From Phenylobacterium sp. (GTDB taxonomy: Bacteria > Pseudomonadota > Alphaproteobacteria > Caulobacterales > Caulobacteraceae): a DNA stretch of 64,000 nt. Numbering within the stretch: the stretch's first letter is position 1; each line of letters starts with the position of its first letter. Shown here one piece after another: positions 27,327 through 35,546 of the stretch. The notes beneath the pieces were generated by a model. That model searched no databases, was not told where the DNA came from, and was given only the letters and a program-made list of their open reading frames with translations. The position numbers and the translations under genes are program-made. Location: contig NZ_JAUXXE010000078.1 of NCBI RefSeq assembly GCF_030681155.1, positions 124,001-188,000 on the forward strand, given 5' to 3'.

Positions 27327-28300
27327 GCCTTCCCCTTTCCGGACACCACGTGGCCCTGCTCTGGGGCGGTCTTTCTTCCGAGCGCGACGTCAGCCTGTCC
27401 TCTGGCAAGGAGTGCGGCGCCGCGCTGGAACGACTGGGCGCCAAGGTCTCCTACGTGGACGCCGGTCGCGACCTTGCCCAGGTGCTGACGGCCTTGAAGC
27501 CTGACGTCGTCTTCAACGCCCTGCACGGCGAGTGGGGCGAGGATGGCTGCGTCCAGGGGATCCTGGAAACCCTCGCCATCCCCTACAGCCACTCCGGCGT
27601 ACTGGCCTCGGCGCTGGCCATGGACAAGGACAAGTCGAAGGCGGTGATGGCCGCCGCGGGCGTGGTGGTTCCGGGCGGCGGGTTGTTCAATCGCCATGTC
27701 GCTGCCGCCAGCCACGTGATGGCGACGCCCTATGTCATCAAGCCGAACGCCGAGGGATCGTCGGTGGGCGTGTTTATCGTCGCCGAGGGCGCCAATCAGC
27801 CGCCGCAGGAACTGATCGACCCGAGCTGGACGTTCGGTGAAGAGGTGATGGTCGAGCCCTACATTCGCGGCAGGGAGCTGGCCGTGGCGGTGATGGACGG
27901 CAAGGCGTTAACGGTCACCGACATTTTACCGGTCTCGGGCTTCTACGATTACGCGGCGAAATACGCCGAGGGCGGGTCCAAACACGTCCTGCCGGCCGAA
28001 ATTCCTGCCCATGCGTACGAAAAAGCCCTGGAAATGGCCGAGCGGGCGCACGCTGCGCTTGGTTGCCGAGGGGTTACCCGATCTGACCTTCGTTATGACG
28101 ACATTAACGACATTCTGGTCCTTCTAGAGGTGAACACCCAACCCGGCATGACGCCGACTTCGCTCGTTCCCGAGCAGGCGGCGCTGAAGGGCGTGGAGTT
28201 CGACAGTCTAGTGCTTTGGATCACGGAGGATGCGTATGCCCGCGGCAGTGCGGGGGGAGTCGCGAGCGTCAGCGAAGCCCCGGGCGAAAGCGCCCGCTAG
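27323..28300 (+). CDS. ddl: D-alanine--D-alanine ligase
   Basis: 325-aa ATP-grasp ligase making D-Ala-D-Ala for MurF. GTG at 27323 ([24 protein letters not shown]) overlaps the M28 stop by 4 nt; a longer open frame upstream lies inside the M28 gene and is not coding. Motifs: [49 protein letters not shown], and [20 protein letters not shown] at the C-terminus. Its last 65 nt overlap the start of ftsQ. A short tail after the catalytic domain ([20 protein letters not shown]) lies in the overlapped part. Confidence 0.96.
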   Translation: MSLPLSGHHVALLWGGLSSERDVSLSSGKECGAALERLGAKVSYVDAGRDLAQVLTALKPDVVFNALHGEWGEDGCVQGILETLAIPYSHSGVLASALAMDKDKSKAVMAAAGVVVPGGGLFNRHVAAASHVMATPYVIKPNAEGSSVGVFIVAEGANQPPQELIDPSWTFGEEVMVEPYIRGRELAVAVMDGKALTVTDILPVSGFYDYAAKYAEGGSKHVLPAEIPAHAYEKALEMAERAHAALGCRGVTRSDLRYDDINDILVLLEVNTQPGMTPTSLVPEQAALKGVEFDSLVLWITEDAYARGSAGGVASVSEAPGESAR

Positions 28301-29150
28301 CTCCAAATCTAAGCCCCGGGCGGGTAAGCCGGGGGCGTCGTACGCACCTGGGAAATTGGGCGCCGCCCAAGGCGTCGGCCTGTCGCCGCGCAACGCGATG
28401 CTTGCGGCCGGCGGCGTCGTCGCCGTGGCCCTGGTCCTGACCATGGCGACCGGCCACCGCGCCGAGAAGCTGGGCGCATCAGTGAGCGCCGGCGTCGGCG
28501 GTCAGCTAGCGAGCATGGGTTTCAAGCTGAAGGCCGTCCACGTCCAGGGCGCTTCGGAAATGGCCACCCCGGACATCCTGCGCGCGGCCGGGATCTATCA
28601 GGACCAGCCGCTGCTCGGCCTGGACCTTGAACAGATCCGCCAGAGCGTCGAGGCCGTGGGCTGGGTCAAGGAAGCGCGCGTTGTGCGCTTGCTGCCCGAC
28701 ACGCTGGTGCTGGCCGTGGTCGAGCGTCGCCAACTGGCGGTGTGGCAGAGCGGCGGCCGCAGCCATGTCATCGACGAGACCGGCCGCGTCATCCCCGAGG
28801 CCAATCCGGGCCGCTTCCCGACCTTGCCGCTGATCGTGGGGGCAGGCGCCAACGAGGCCGCCGCCGCGATCCTGCCTGAAGTCGCCGCGCGTCCGCGGCT
28901 GGCCGAGCGCGTGGAAGCTCTCGTTCGCGTCGATGGGCGTCGCTGGGACCTGCGGATGAAGGACGGATCGCTGGTGCAATTGCCGGCGGTCGATGAGGGC
29001 GCGGCCCTGATCCAGCTCGAGCAGCTCGACCAGCGCTCGCGGATCCTGGAGCTGGGCTTCGAGCGGATCGACCTGCGCGATCCGACTGTTGTTGCTGTTC
29101 GCCCGCGCGACGGGGTCCTGCCGGGCCAACTCGTCGCCAACGGCGCCTGA
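28236..29150 (+). CDS. ftsQ: cell division protein FtsQ
   Basis: 304-aa bitopic divisome protein. Basic Lys/Arg/Ala/Pro-rich cytoplasmic tail (residues 1-50), one membrane segment ([19 protein letters not shown]), a POTRA domain ([20 protein letters not shown] through [18 protein letters not shown]) and a beta domain. ATG at 28236 is chosen because GGAGG ends 6 nt before it; an ATG at 28230 directly abuts the GGAGG. The first 65 nt overlap ddl in another frame, so the basic tail is encoded in overlapping sequence. Confidence 0.94.
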   Translation: MPAAVRGESRASAKPRAKAPASSKSKPRAGKPGASYAPGKLGAAQGVGLSPRNAMLAAGGVVAVALVLTMATGHRAEKLGASVSAGVGGQLASMGFKLKAVHVQGASEMATPDILRAAGIYQDQPLLGLDLEQIRQSVEAVGWVKEARVVRLLPDTLVLAVVERRQLAVWQSGGRSHVIDETGRVIPEANPGRFPTLPLIVGAGANEAAAAILPEVAARPRLAERVEALVRVDGRRWDLRMKDGSLVQLPAVDEGAALIQLEQLDQRSRILELGFERIDLRDPTVVAVRPRDGVLPGQLVANGA

Positions 29151-29172
29151 GCTAGAAGAAGGGACTGAGGAC

Positions 29173-30501
29173 TTGTCGAGCCGCGTTGACGACCGCAAGG
29201 AAAACCGCGAAGGCCTGAAGGCCGCGCTGGGCCGCCAGCCTGTGGTCGCGGCGGTGGATCTGGGCGCGTCCAAGGTCACCTGCTTCATCATGAAGCCTGA
29301 GGGCGTGCGTCGGGGTGATCGCACCCTGACCGCCGCGGGCGTCGGCTACGTCCAGTCGCGCGGCGTGCGCGGCGGGGCGATCATCAATCTCGACGAGGCG
29401 TCCGACGCCATCGCCCAGGCTGTCGAGCGTGCCGAGAACGTGGCCGGCGTGCAGGTGCAGAGCGTCACTGTCGCCACCGCCGGCGGTCAACTCGCCAGTC
29501 ACCGGATCTCGGGCCGGGTCTCCATTGGCGCGCGTCCGATCTCGGATGGCGACCTCGTGCGTGCGATCCAGCAAGCCCTGGCGCAGATCAAAATTCCGGG
29601 CCGCCGCGCGGCTCACATTCTGCCGGTCGCCTGGTCGGTTGACGGCCAGGCCGCGATCCGCGATCCGCGCGCCATGTTCGGTCGCTCGTTGGGCGTCGAG
29701 CTGCTGGTCGTCTCGGTGAGCGAAGCGGTGTTCCAGACCCTGGGCGCCTGCGTAGAGCGCGCTCATCTGCAATTCGAAGGCGTGGTCGCCGCGCCCTTCA
29801 CCTCGGCCCTGGCCGCCCTGGAAGAAGACGAGATGGATCTCGGCGCGGTCTGCATCGACATGGGCGGCGGCTCGACCTCCGCGGCGGTGTTCAGCGGCGG
29901 CAGCCTGGTTCACGTTGAGACTCTGGCCGTCGGCGGCGGTCACGTGACCGCCGATATCGCCCGTGGCCTGTCGACCTCGATCGCCGGCGCAGAGCGGATC
30001 AAGACCCTGCATGGTTCGGCCATCGCCTCGGCCAATGAAGATCGCGAGATGATCGAGGCCCCGCCGCGCGGTGATGATCCGGGCGCAGGCCCGGTGATCG
30101 CGCCGCGCTCGCTGCTGAAGGGCATCATCGCCCCGCGTGTCGAAGAGACCCTGGAACTGCTGCGCGATCGCCTGAAGGCCTCGGGCGCGCCGGTTGAGGC
30201 CGGGGCGGGCATCGTCCTGACGGGCGGCGCCAGCCAACTGGCCGGCGTCCGTGAGGTCGCGGTGCGGGTGTTCGACCGCCAAGTTCGCCTTGGCCGTCCG
30301 CGTCGGGTTCCGCATCTGGCCGATGCCGCTTCGGGCCCGGCCTTCTGCGCCGCGGCCGGCGTGCTGCAACGGGCCGCCTTCGGTCCGCGCGAGGCGGTGT
30401 CGGCCAAGGCGCTCGCCTCGGTCAAACTTCGCCGCGAGCCGCTCGATCCTCGGGCCAATCCGGTGGCGAAGGCCGCCGCCTGGCTGCGCGAAAACCTCTA
30501 A
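29173..30501 (+). CDS. ftsA: cell division protein FtsA
   Basis: Actin-like ATPase that tethers FtsZ to the membrane. Phosphate-1 loop VVAAVDLGASKVTCFIMKP, SHS2 domain region VQSRGVRGGAIINLDEASDAI, phosphate-2 CIDMGGGSTSAAVF and adenosine motif GIVLTGGASQLAGV. The start is uncertain: TTG at 29173 (442 aa) sits 22 nt after ftsQ behind GAAGAAGGGACTGAGG, while the only upstream ATG (29089) would overlap ftsQ by 62 nt and add an unlikely N-terminus. The C-terminus KAAAWLRENL is the amphipathic membrane-targeting helix. Confidence 0.94.
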   Translation: MSSRVDDRKENREGLKAALGRQPVVAAVDLGASKVTCFIMKPEGVRRGDRTLTAAGVGYVQSRGVRGGAIINLDEASDAIAQAVERAENVAGVQVQSVTVATAGGQLASHRISGRVSIGARPISDGDLVRAIQQALAQIKIPGRRAAHILPVAWSVDGQAAIRDPRAMFGRSLGVELLVVSVSEAVFQTLGACVERAHLQFEGVVAAPFTSALAALEEDEMDLGAVCIDMGGGSTSAAVFSGGSLVHVETLAVGGGHVTADIARGLSTSIAGAERIKTLHGSAIASANEDREMIEAPPRGDDPGAGPVIAPRSLLKGIIAPRVEETLELLRDRLKASGAPVEAGAGIVLTGGASQLAGVREVAVRVFDRQVRLGRPRRVPHLADAASGPAFCAAAGVLQRAAFGPREAVSAKALASVKLRREPLDPRANPVAKAAAWLRENL

Positions 30502-30677
30502 ACTGCGGCTCGCCGAGGGCGTATGGCGAGGCTTCGGTCTGCGTCTGCGTGAGTCGCCCTTGGCATAAAACCCTGTTCGTTGAGCATGTTGCGCTGAATG
30601 AGCCGGGACTGAGGGCGGGGGAACGGTGCGGCTGGGGCCCCTCCAGCGGCTAAGCCTTACCCAGCAAGAAATTTTGT

Positions 30678-30686
30678 TGTGGATGC
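30678..30686 (-). promoter_or_regulatory. DnaA-like site upstream of ftsZ (7 of 9 matches)
   Basis: TGTGGATGC on the plus strand is the reverse complement of a 7/9 match to TTATCCACA, about 155 nt before the ftsZ start. DnaA is reported to promote ftsZ transcription in Caulobacter, which makes the place reasonable, but one degenerate site is weak evidence. Confidence 0.35.
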
Positions 30687-30728
30687 AGGCCGTTCCGGGT
30701 CGACGCACGCCCGACTCGCCTTATGCAG

Positions 30729-30744
30729 TTAACCGGCAATTAAC
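30729..30744 (+). promoter_or_regulatory. CtrA binding box (TTAA-N7-TTAAC) in the ftsZ promoter region
   Basis: Exact match to the CtrA consensus: TTAA at 30729-30732, seven bases, then TTAAC at 30740-30744, about 100 nt before the ftsZ start. A further TTAAC half-site lies at 30761-30765. GANTC sites flank the box (GACTC 30713-30717; GATTC 30793-30797). In Caulobacter CtrA represses ftsZ and CcrM methylation of GANTC affects its transcription. The whole 340-nt ftsA-ftsZ gap (30502-30841) holds no gene and appears to be this promoter region. Confidence 0.8.
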
Positions 30745-30841
30745 GATGGTGGGCGCTTCCTTAACGTCAGCCGTCGCGGGGACCAGGCGGGTGATTCGCC
30801 GGCGGTTCCCTTGACCACGGTACGGAGGACATAGGGTCCCA

Positions 30842-32440
30842 ATGGCTATCGCACTTTCCGCGCCGCGCGCGACCGAACTCAAGCCGCGCATCGTCGTTTT
30901 CGGCGTCGGAGGCGCCGGCGGCAACGCCGTTAACAATATGATCGAGGCAGGGCTCGAGGGCGTCGAATTCGTCGTCGCCAATACCGACGCCCAGCAGCTC
31001 TCATTCGCCAAGACTGATCGCCGGATCCAACTCGGCGTGCAGGTGACGCAAGGCCTTGGGGCCGGCGCTCACCCCGAGGTCGGCATGAGCGCGGCCGAGG
31101 AGTCGATCCCCGAGATCGGCGAGCACCTCGACGGCGCCCACATGATCTTCATCACCGCCGGCATGGGCGGCGGCACCGGCACCGGCGCCGCGCCAATCAT
31201 CGCCAAGTGCGCGCGTGAACGCGGCATCCTGACGGTGGGCGTGGTCACCAAGCCCTTCCACTTCGAAGGCCGCCACCGCATGCGTCTGGCCGACGCCGGC
31301 ATTGGCGAGCTGCAGCGCTACGTCGATACGCTGATCGTCATTCCGAACCAGAACCTGTTCCGCGTCGCCAACGAGCGCACGACCTTCGCCGAAGCTTTCG
31401 GCATGGCCGACCAGGTGCTGCATTCGGGCGTCCGCTCCATCACGGACCTGATGGTGCTGCCGGGCCTGATCAATCTCGACTTCGCCGACGTCCGTACGGT
31501 CATGACCGAAATGGGCAAGGCGATGATGGGCACCGGGGAGGCGACCGGCGACGATCGCGCCCTGATGGCCGCCCAGAACGCCATCGCCAACCCGCTGCTG
31601 GACGAAGTCTCGCTCAAGGGCGCCAAGGCGGTCCTGGTCAATGTCACCGGCGGTCTCGACATGACCCTGCTGGAAGTTGATGAAGCGGCGAACGCGATCT
31701 CCGAGCAGGTCGACGCCGAGGCCAACATCATCTTCGGCGCGGCGTTCGATCCGACGCTGGAAGGCATGATCCGCGTTTCGGTGGTCGCCACCGGCATGGA
31801 CGGAGCTTCCATCGCGGCTATCGAGCCGAAGGTCGAGCGGATGCCGCTCACCGCCCCGCCGCTGCGCGCCGAAGTCAGCCGCCCGGCTCCCGTCACCCAA
31901 CCGGTGATGCGGACCACGCCAACCTATGAACGTCCGGCCCCGCCGAACTTCGCCGACCGTCCAGCGCCGCGCTATCCGGAGCCGGCCGCCTATGTGCCGC
32001 CGACTCCTCAAGCTGCTGCGCCTGCGCCGATCCCGACGCCTGCGCCCGCTCCGGCGCCGATCGTTGCGAAGTTCGAGGAAGAAGAGCAGGGCGACCTCTA
32101 CGCCGCTCCTCAGGCCGCCGCGCCCGCACCAGCTCCTATGTTCGCCCCTGAGCCGCAGATCAGCCGTCCGATGACCAAGATCGTCGATCCGATGGTCGAA
32201 GAGCAGGATGAAGAGCCGCTGTTCGCCGAGGCGACCTATGAAGATCGTCGTCCGCAACGTGGCGGTTTCCTGAGCCTGTTCGGCAGCCGTCCGCGCTACG
32301 AGGCTCCGGCCCCCGCGCCGCGGCAGGCGCCCGTCAGCCGTGGCGGCGCCTTGCCGGTCGAGCAGCCGATGGAAGAAGCCCAGATCGAGAATCAGGAAGA
32401 CCTGGAAATCCCGTCCTTCCTGCGCCGCCTGGCCAACTAA
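30842..32440 (+). CDS. ftsZ: cell division GTPase FtsZ
   Basis: 532-aa tubulin homologue that forms the Z ring. GTP-binding signature GGGTGTG at residues 109-115, nucleotide loop [13 protein letters not shown] near 21-33 and the T7 loop [11 protein letters not shown]. After the ~320-residue GTPase core comes an unusually long (~190 aa) Pro/Ala/Glu-rich disordered linker, as in Caulobacter-type FtsZ, and then the conserved C-terminal peptide [11 protein letters not shown] that binds FtsA and other partners. ATG at 30842 follows GGAGGACAT. It has its own long upstream control region. Confidence 0.98.
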   Translation: MAIALSAPRATELKPRIVVFGVGGAGGNAVNNMIEAGLEGVEFVVANTDAQQLSFAKTDRRIQLGVQVTQGLGAGAHPEVGMSAAEESIPEIGEHLDGAHMIFITAGMGGGTGTGAAPIIAKCARERGILTVGVVTKPFHFEGRHRMRLADAGIGELQRYVDTLIVIPNQNLFRVANERTTFAEAFGMADQVLHSGVRSITDLMVLPGLINLDFADVRTVMTEMGKAMMGTGEATGDDRALMAAQNAIANPLLDEVSLKGAKAVLVNVTGGLDMTLLEVDEAANAISEQVDAEANIIFGAAFDPTLEGMIRVSVVATGMDGASIAAIEPKVERMPLTAPPLRAEVSRPAPVTQPVMRTTPTYERPAPPNFADRPAPRYPEPAAYVPPTPQAAAPAPIPTPAPAPAPIVAKFEEEEQGDLYAAPQAAAPAPAPMFAPEPQISRPMTKIVDPMVEEQDEEPLFAEATYEDRRPQRGGFLSLFGSRPRYEAPAPAPRQAPVSRGGALPVEQPMEEAQIENQEDLEIPSFLRRLAN

Positions 32441-32461
32441 AGACCAAGGCGATCAAAGATT

Positions 32462-32489
32462 GAATGGCCGGGCCTGCGCCCGGCCATTC
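32462..32489. terminator. hairpin between convergent ftsZ and GNAT genes
   Basis: A perfect 12-bp stem (GAATGGCCGGGC / GCCCGGCCATTC) with a CTGC loop lies 21 nt after ftsZ and 5 nt after the stop of the convergent GNAT gene. There is no strong T run on either strand, so it is a likely bidirectional terminator of atypical type. Confidence 0.6.
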
Positions 32490-32494
32490 TGCGT

Positions 32495-33283
32495 TTAGGC
32501 CCTGGAGATGGCCCAGGTCGGGCCGATGAACTTCAGTCCGAGCTTGGTGACGACCCGCTGCGAGGCGAGGTTCGAGGTCGCCGTGCTATAGAACAGGGTG
32601 CGATCGGCCAGCGAGGGCAGGGCGCTCCACCCCGCCGTCGCGGCGGCCGCCAGCCCTAGACCCCGAAACGCTGGCAAGGTGGCCAGGCCAAGTTCGGCGC
32701 CGCCGCCGCCGAGCCGCGCGGCAAAAGCCAGCGATGCGATCTGGCCGTCTTGCAGCGCCAGGCACCAGGGCGCCCAAAGATCTCCAGCGTCACGAAATCC
32801 CATCTCCACCAGGGCGGGCGGCATGCCCTCTCGCGTCAAGGTCGCCTGCAGGTGGTCCCCCTCCGCGGTTCCCGAGGCGATGAGCGGCGCGCTGACCTGG
32901 GCGTGCGATCGGTGGGGCAGGTGGAAGCTGAGGCCAAGATGGTTCTGGAGAGGGCCGAATGCGCCCAGGAGGTCGAGGTATTGTTCAATGTGGACCGGAA
33001 CCTGGCCCGGACCGGAAAGCGGCGGCTCATCGACGCTTAGAGCCTTCAGTTCAGCGACTAGATCGTCTTCCAGTTCATGGCTGAATTGAACAAGGGCGCC
33101 GCCGTCGCAACCGGCCAGGAACATCAGTGGCCCGGGCGACCGATCAGGATCTGCCTCTCGCTCGATCCGGCCGGTAGGCGTGAGGGTGAAGCGCGTTTCG
33201 AGCTCTATGTTGATCAAGTTCCAGGCCGACAGGGCCGGAGCCGCCGCGCCCGTTGGGGCGGCTTGGGATGTAGTGTTGGGCAT
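32495..33283 (-). CDS. GNAT family N-acetyltransferase
   Basis: 262-aa protein whose C-terminal half is a GNAT domain: acetyl-CoA-binding pattern LGLATLPAFRGLGLAAAATA and the terminal segment STATSNLASQRVVTKLGLKFI. The N-terminal ~130 residues (HIEQYLDLLGAFGPLQNHLG) are divergent and may form a second, degenerate GNAT-like lobe. It lies downstream of a LysR regulator and a possible small ORF on the same strand, so these may be co-transcribed. Substrate unknown. Confidence 0.82.
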   Translation of the reverse strand: MPNTTSQAAPTGAAAPALSAWNLINIELETRFTLTPTGRIEREADPDRSPGPLMFLAGCDGGALVQFSHELEDDLVAELKALSVDEPPLSGPGQVPVHIEQYLDLLGAFGPLQNHLGLSFHLPHRSHAQVSAPLIASGTAEGDHLQATLTREGMPPALVEMGFRDAGDLWAPWCLALQDGQIASLAFAARLGGGGAELGLATLPAFRGLGLAAAATAGWSALPSLADRTLFYSTATSNLASQRVVTKLGLKFIGPTWAISRA

Positions 33284-33313
33284 TGAAGTCTCGTCACAGG
33301 GCGCATGCGCCCG

Positions 33314-33409
33314 TTAGGCCGGTTGGCCCGCTATCGTGACGGTGGGAATAGCCGAGAAGTCGGCTCGCGCCGCGCGCCACGCACGATGAATTGCGGTGGA
33401 TGTACTCAT
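33314..33409 (-). CDS. possible 31-aa small ORF between LysR and GNAT genes
   Basis: A short frame begins with tandem ATG codons (33412 and 33409) behind a strong AGGAGG site and codes MSTSTAIHRAWRAARADFSA followed by IPTVTIAGQPA. It lies 35 nt after the LysR stop and 30 nt before the GNAT start on the same strand. The ribosome site and spacing argue for translation. No family is recognised; it could be a leader peptide or a small protein, or a fortuitous frame. Confidence 0.45.
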   Translation of the reverse strand: MSTSTAIHRAWRAARADFSAIPTVTIAGQPA

Positions 33410-33444
33410 CATCGCCTCCTGCGTGTTTTGCGCCGGTCTGAAGG

Positions 33445-34380
33445 CTACATGGCCCTGTTTTGATCCGTCAACGACGGTTGCGCAGCGGCGGCAGTCGTTG
33501 GGGGTTTAGCGTCCCGCCGCCCTTCCTGTTGGAGCCATCGTCCGAACTCGGCGGCAAGCGTGTTGTCCGCCTGCGCAGGGCGCAAGTAGGTGAAGCGGCT
33601 GGCAAGCGGATGGAAACCCCAAGGGGCCGCCAGCCGCCCTGACAAGACGTCCGCCTGCACGAACGCCCAGGCTGTGATCGCCGCGCCCAAGCCCGCCGCG
33701 ACAGCTTCGATCAGATAGAAGTTGTGTTCGAAGCTCCGCTCGGCGCTCTCTTCCGGCAAATCCAGATTCATGTCGGCGGCCCACATTGCCCATCCCGACG
33801 CAAAGGTTTCGGCATGAAGGCGCGGGAGGCGAAGAACCTTGCGCCGGTCTTGGTGCAAGTTTTCAAATAGGGCCCCCGACAGCACCACCCCGTAGGCGTG
33901 ATCTAGGAACGGCGTCGCACGCAGGCCCGCCGGCGCAGCGCCGCGCTGAAGCGTGATGGCGGCGTGCACGCCGCCGCGACTGAAGTCACCGGCGCGATCC
34001 TCGACAAAGCGAACGCGCACGCCTGGCCGGGAGTGCAAAAACCGCGGCAGGCGCGGGATCAGCCACTTCATGGCGAAGGTCCCGGGGCAGGCGACAACGA
34101 GTTCCTGGCCTGCTTCAGCGCCCGGCAACGCCAAGGCCACCATGTCAAAGGCCGAACTCAAGGACGATGCGAGTTCGCGGCCTGCCGGGGTGAGTCGCAG
34201 CTGGTGTTTAGGCCCCTCGACCAAGCGTGCGCCGAGTTGCGCCTCCAGAGCCTTGATCTGCCGGCTGACCGCGCCATGGGTGACCGATAGCTCCGCGGCG
34301 GCCCGAGTCATCGCGCCCGTGCGCGCGAAGACTTCGAATGCCTGGAGGCCTCTCAAGGACGGCAGAGGGCGTCTGGTCAT
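33445..34380 (-). CDS. LysR family transcriptional regulator
   Basis: 311-aa regulator of the GcvA/AmpR-like branch. The start MTRRPLPSLRGLQAFEVFAR at 34380 matches the family; the much longer open frame upstream overlaps pyrF antisense and is not coding. Winged helix-turn-helix in residues ~5-65 (TRAAAELSVTHGAVSRQIKA, LEAQLGARL), then a periplasmic-binding-like effector domain. It is divergent from pyrF (97-nt gap) and precedes the small ORF and GNAT gene. Effector unknown. Confidence 0.92.
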   Translation of the reverse strand: MTRRPLPSLRGLQAFEVFARTGAMTRAAAELSVTHGAVSRQIKALEAQLGARLVEGPKHQLRLTPAGRELASSLSSAFDMVALALPGAEAGQELVVACPGTFAMKWLIPRLPRFLHSRPGVRVRFVEDRAGDFSRGGVHAAITLQRGAAPAGLRATPFLDHAYGVVLSGALFENLHQDRRKVLRLPRLHAETFASGWAMWAADMNLDLPEESAERSFEHNFYLIEAVAAGLGAAITAWAFVQADVLSGRLAAPWGFHPLASRFTYLRPAQADNTLAAEFGRWLQQEGRRDAKPPTTAAAAQPSLTDQNRAM

Positions 34381-34477
34381 GTGACTCCAGCTCACAGCTT
34401 GGACCGGCTTAGTCGATTGCCGCGCCTCCGAAAAGCAGCGCATCGCAAACCGGGTTTGCAGACAGGGAAATTTACAG

Positions 34478-35347
34478 ATGGCCGATTTTGCCGAACGCTT
34501 CATTCGACTGTCGCGGGTCCGCTCATCCCTATGCCTGGGTCTGGATCCGTCGGCCGATCTGATGGAGCTTTGGGGCCTAGATGACGACGCCGAGGGCCTG
34601 AAGCGGTTTTGCGGGGCGGTTCTGGACGCCGCCGACGGCAGGGTTTCGGTGGTGAAGCCGCAAGCGGGTTTCTTCGAACGTTTTGGCCCGGAGGGCATGG
34701 TCGAGCTCGGCAGGGTGGTCGATCGAATTCGCGCGCAGGGCGCGCTGAGCCTCATCGATGGCAAGCGCGGGGACGTGCCTGGCACCATGGGAGGCTATGC
34801 TGAAGCCATGATCGGCGCAGGCAAAGGCTTTGGCGCCGATGCGATGACGGTCGCGCCCTATCTCGGATTTGACGCTCTGCGCCCGGCTCTTGACCGGGCA
34901 GCCGCCCACGGAGCGGCGGTCTTCGTGGTGGTGCGTTCCTCCAACCCGGACGGCCGCTCTCTCCAGGACGCTCGCCACCCGGATGGGCGCACGGTCGCCG
35001 AGGCTCTTGCCGACGAGATCAGCGCCTTCAACGCCGCGTGCGGTCCTCGCACCGGGGCGATCGGCGCCGTGATCGGCGCGACGGTCGACGAGGCAGGTGC
35101 GAGGATACTGACGCGCCTGCCGCAATCGCTTGTCCTCGCGCCGGGGGTCGGAGCGCAGGGAGCAAGCATCGCCGATATGGAGACGACCTTTGGCCGCTCG
35201 CTCCTACAAACCCTGCCATCAGTTTCCCGCGCTATCCTTCGCGAAGGGCCCACGGTTAAAGGGCTGCGCGGTGCGATCGACCGCTTTCGCGATCAGGTCT
35301 GGACGGCCTGCGAACGGGCGGCTCGCTCCGATCTGCGGGTCCTCTGA
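34478..35347 (+). CDS. pyrF: orotidine 5'-phosphate decarboxylase (type 2)
   Basis: 289-aa TIM-barrel enzyme making UMP from OMP, the last step of pyrimidine synthesis. It is the longer type-2 PyrF: LCLGLDPSADLMELWG near the N-terminus, the catalytic Asp94-x-Lys96...Asp99 array in LIDGKRGDVPGT, VAPYLGFDALRPAL, and LVLAPGVGAQGAS near the C-terminus. ATG at 34478 follows GGGAAATTTACAG. Its pathway partner pyrE lies 26 kb away at 61808-62353. Confidence 0.94.
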   Translation: MADFAERFIRLSRVRSSLCLGLDPSADLMELWGLDDDAEGLKRFCGAVLDAADGRVSVVKPQAGFFERFGPEGMVELGRVVDRIRAQGALSLIDGKRGDVPGTMGGYAEAMIGAGKGFGADAMTVAPYLGFDALRPALDRAAAHGAAVFVVVRSSNPDGRSLQDARHPDGRTVAEALADEISAFNAACGPRTGAIGAVIGATVDEAGARILTRLPQSLVLAPGVGAQGASIADMETTFGRSLLQTLPSVSRAILREGPTVKGLRGAIDRFRDQVWTACERAARSDLRVL

Positions 35348-35400
35348 TGGGGCTAGACCAAGGGACCGCGCGGGACTGTAACTCGCCCTGCTTTCGCCTT

Positions 35401-35416
35401 GATTCCTAAGGGAATC
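35401..35416. promoter_or_regulatory. inverted repeat carrying two GANTC sites upstream of lpxC
   Basis: GATTCC-TAAG-GGAATC forms a perfect 6-bp inverted repeat with a 4-nt centre. Both arms contain a GANTC methylation site (GATTC at 35401-35405, GAATC at 35412-35416). It lies 131 nt before the chosen lpxC start in the pyrF-lpxC spacer. Paired GANTC sites in promoters are known targets of CcrM/GcrA control in Caulobacterales; that role here is inferred. Confidence 0.5.
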
Positions 35417-35546
35417 TTAAGCCGCCAAACGCGAAACATTGCGAAACAGGAGTTGTTTTGCGGCGCCGCAGCATAAGCCGTATCTGGCAGGTGGGGCGTA
35501 TCGCGGCCAGTCCGGCTGCAAGACCGAACCGAGAAGGCAGCGAGTT

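Noticed and set aside
29152..30708. 518-aa minus-strand open frame opposite ftsA
   Set aside because: Antisense shadow; ftsA motifs are clear on the plus strand and no ribosome site or domain supports this frame.
30626..30814. 62-aa open frame in the ftsZ promoter region
   Set aside because: It crosses the CtrA box and GANTC sites and has no ribosome site; the region is regulatory.
34381..34788. N-terminal extension of the LysR regulator
   Set aside because: Lies antisense to pyrF; the helix-turn-helix begins directly after the ATG at 34380.
35439..35546. Upstream TTG start for lpxC
   Set aside because: Adds 36 residues with no family match and covers the spacer sequence; the TTG at 35547 fits the family and has a ribosome site.
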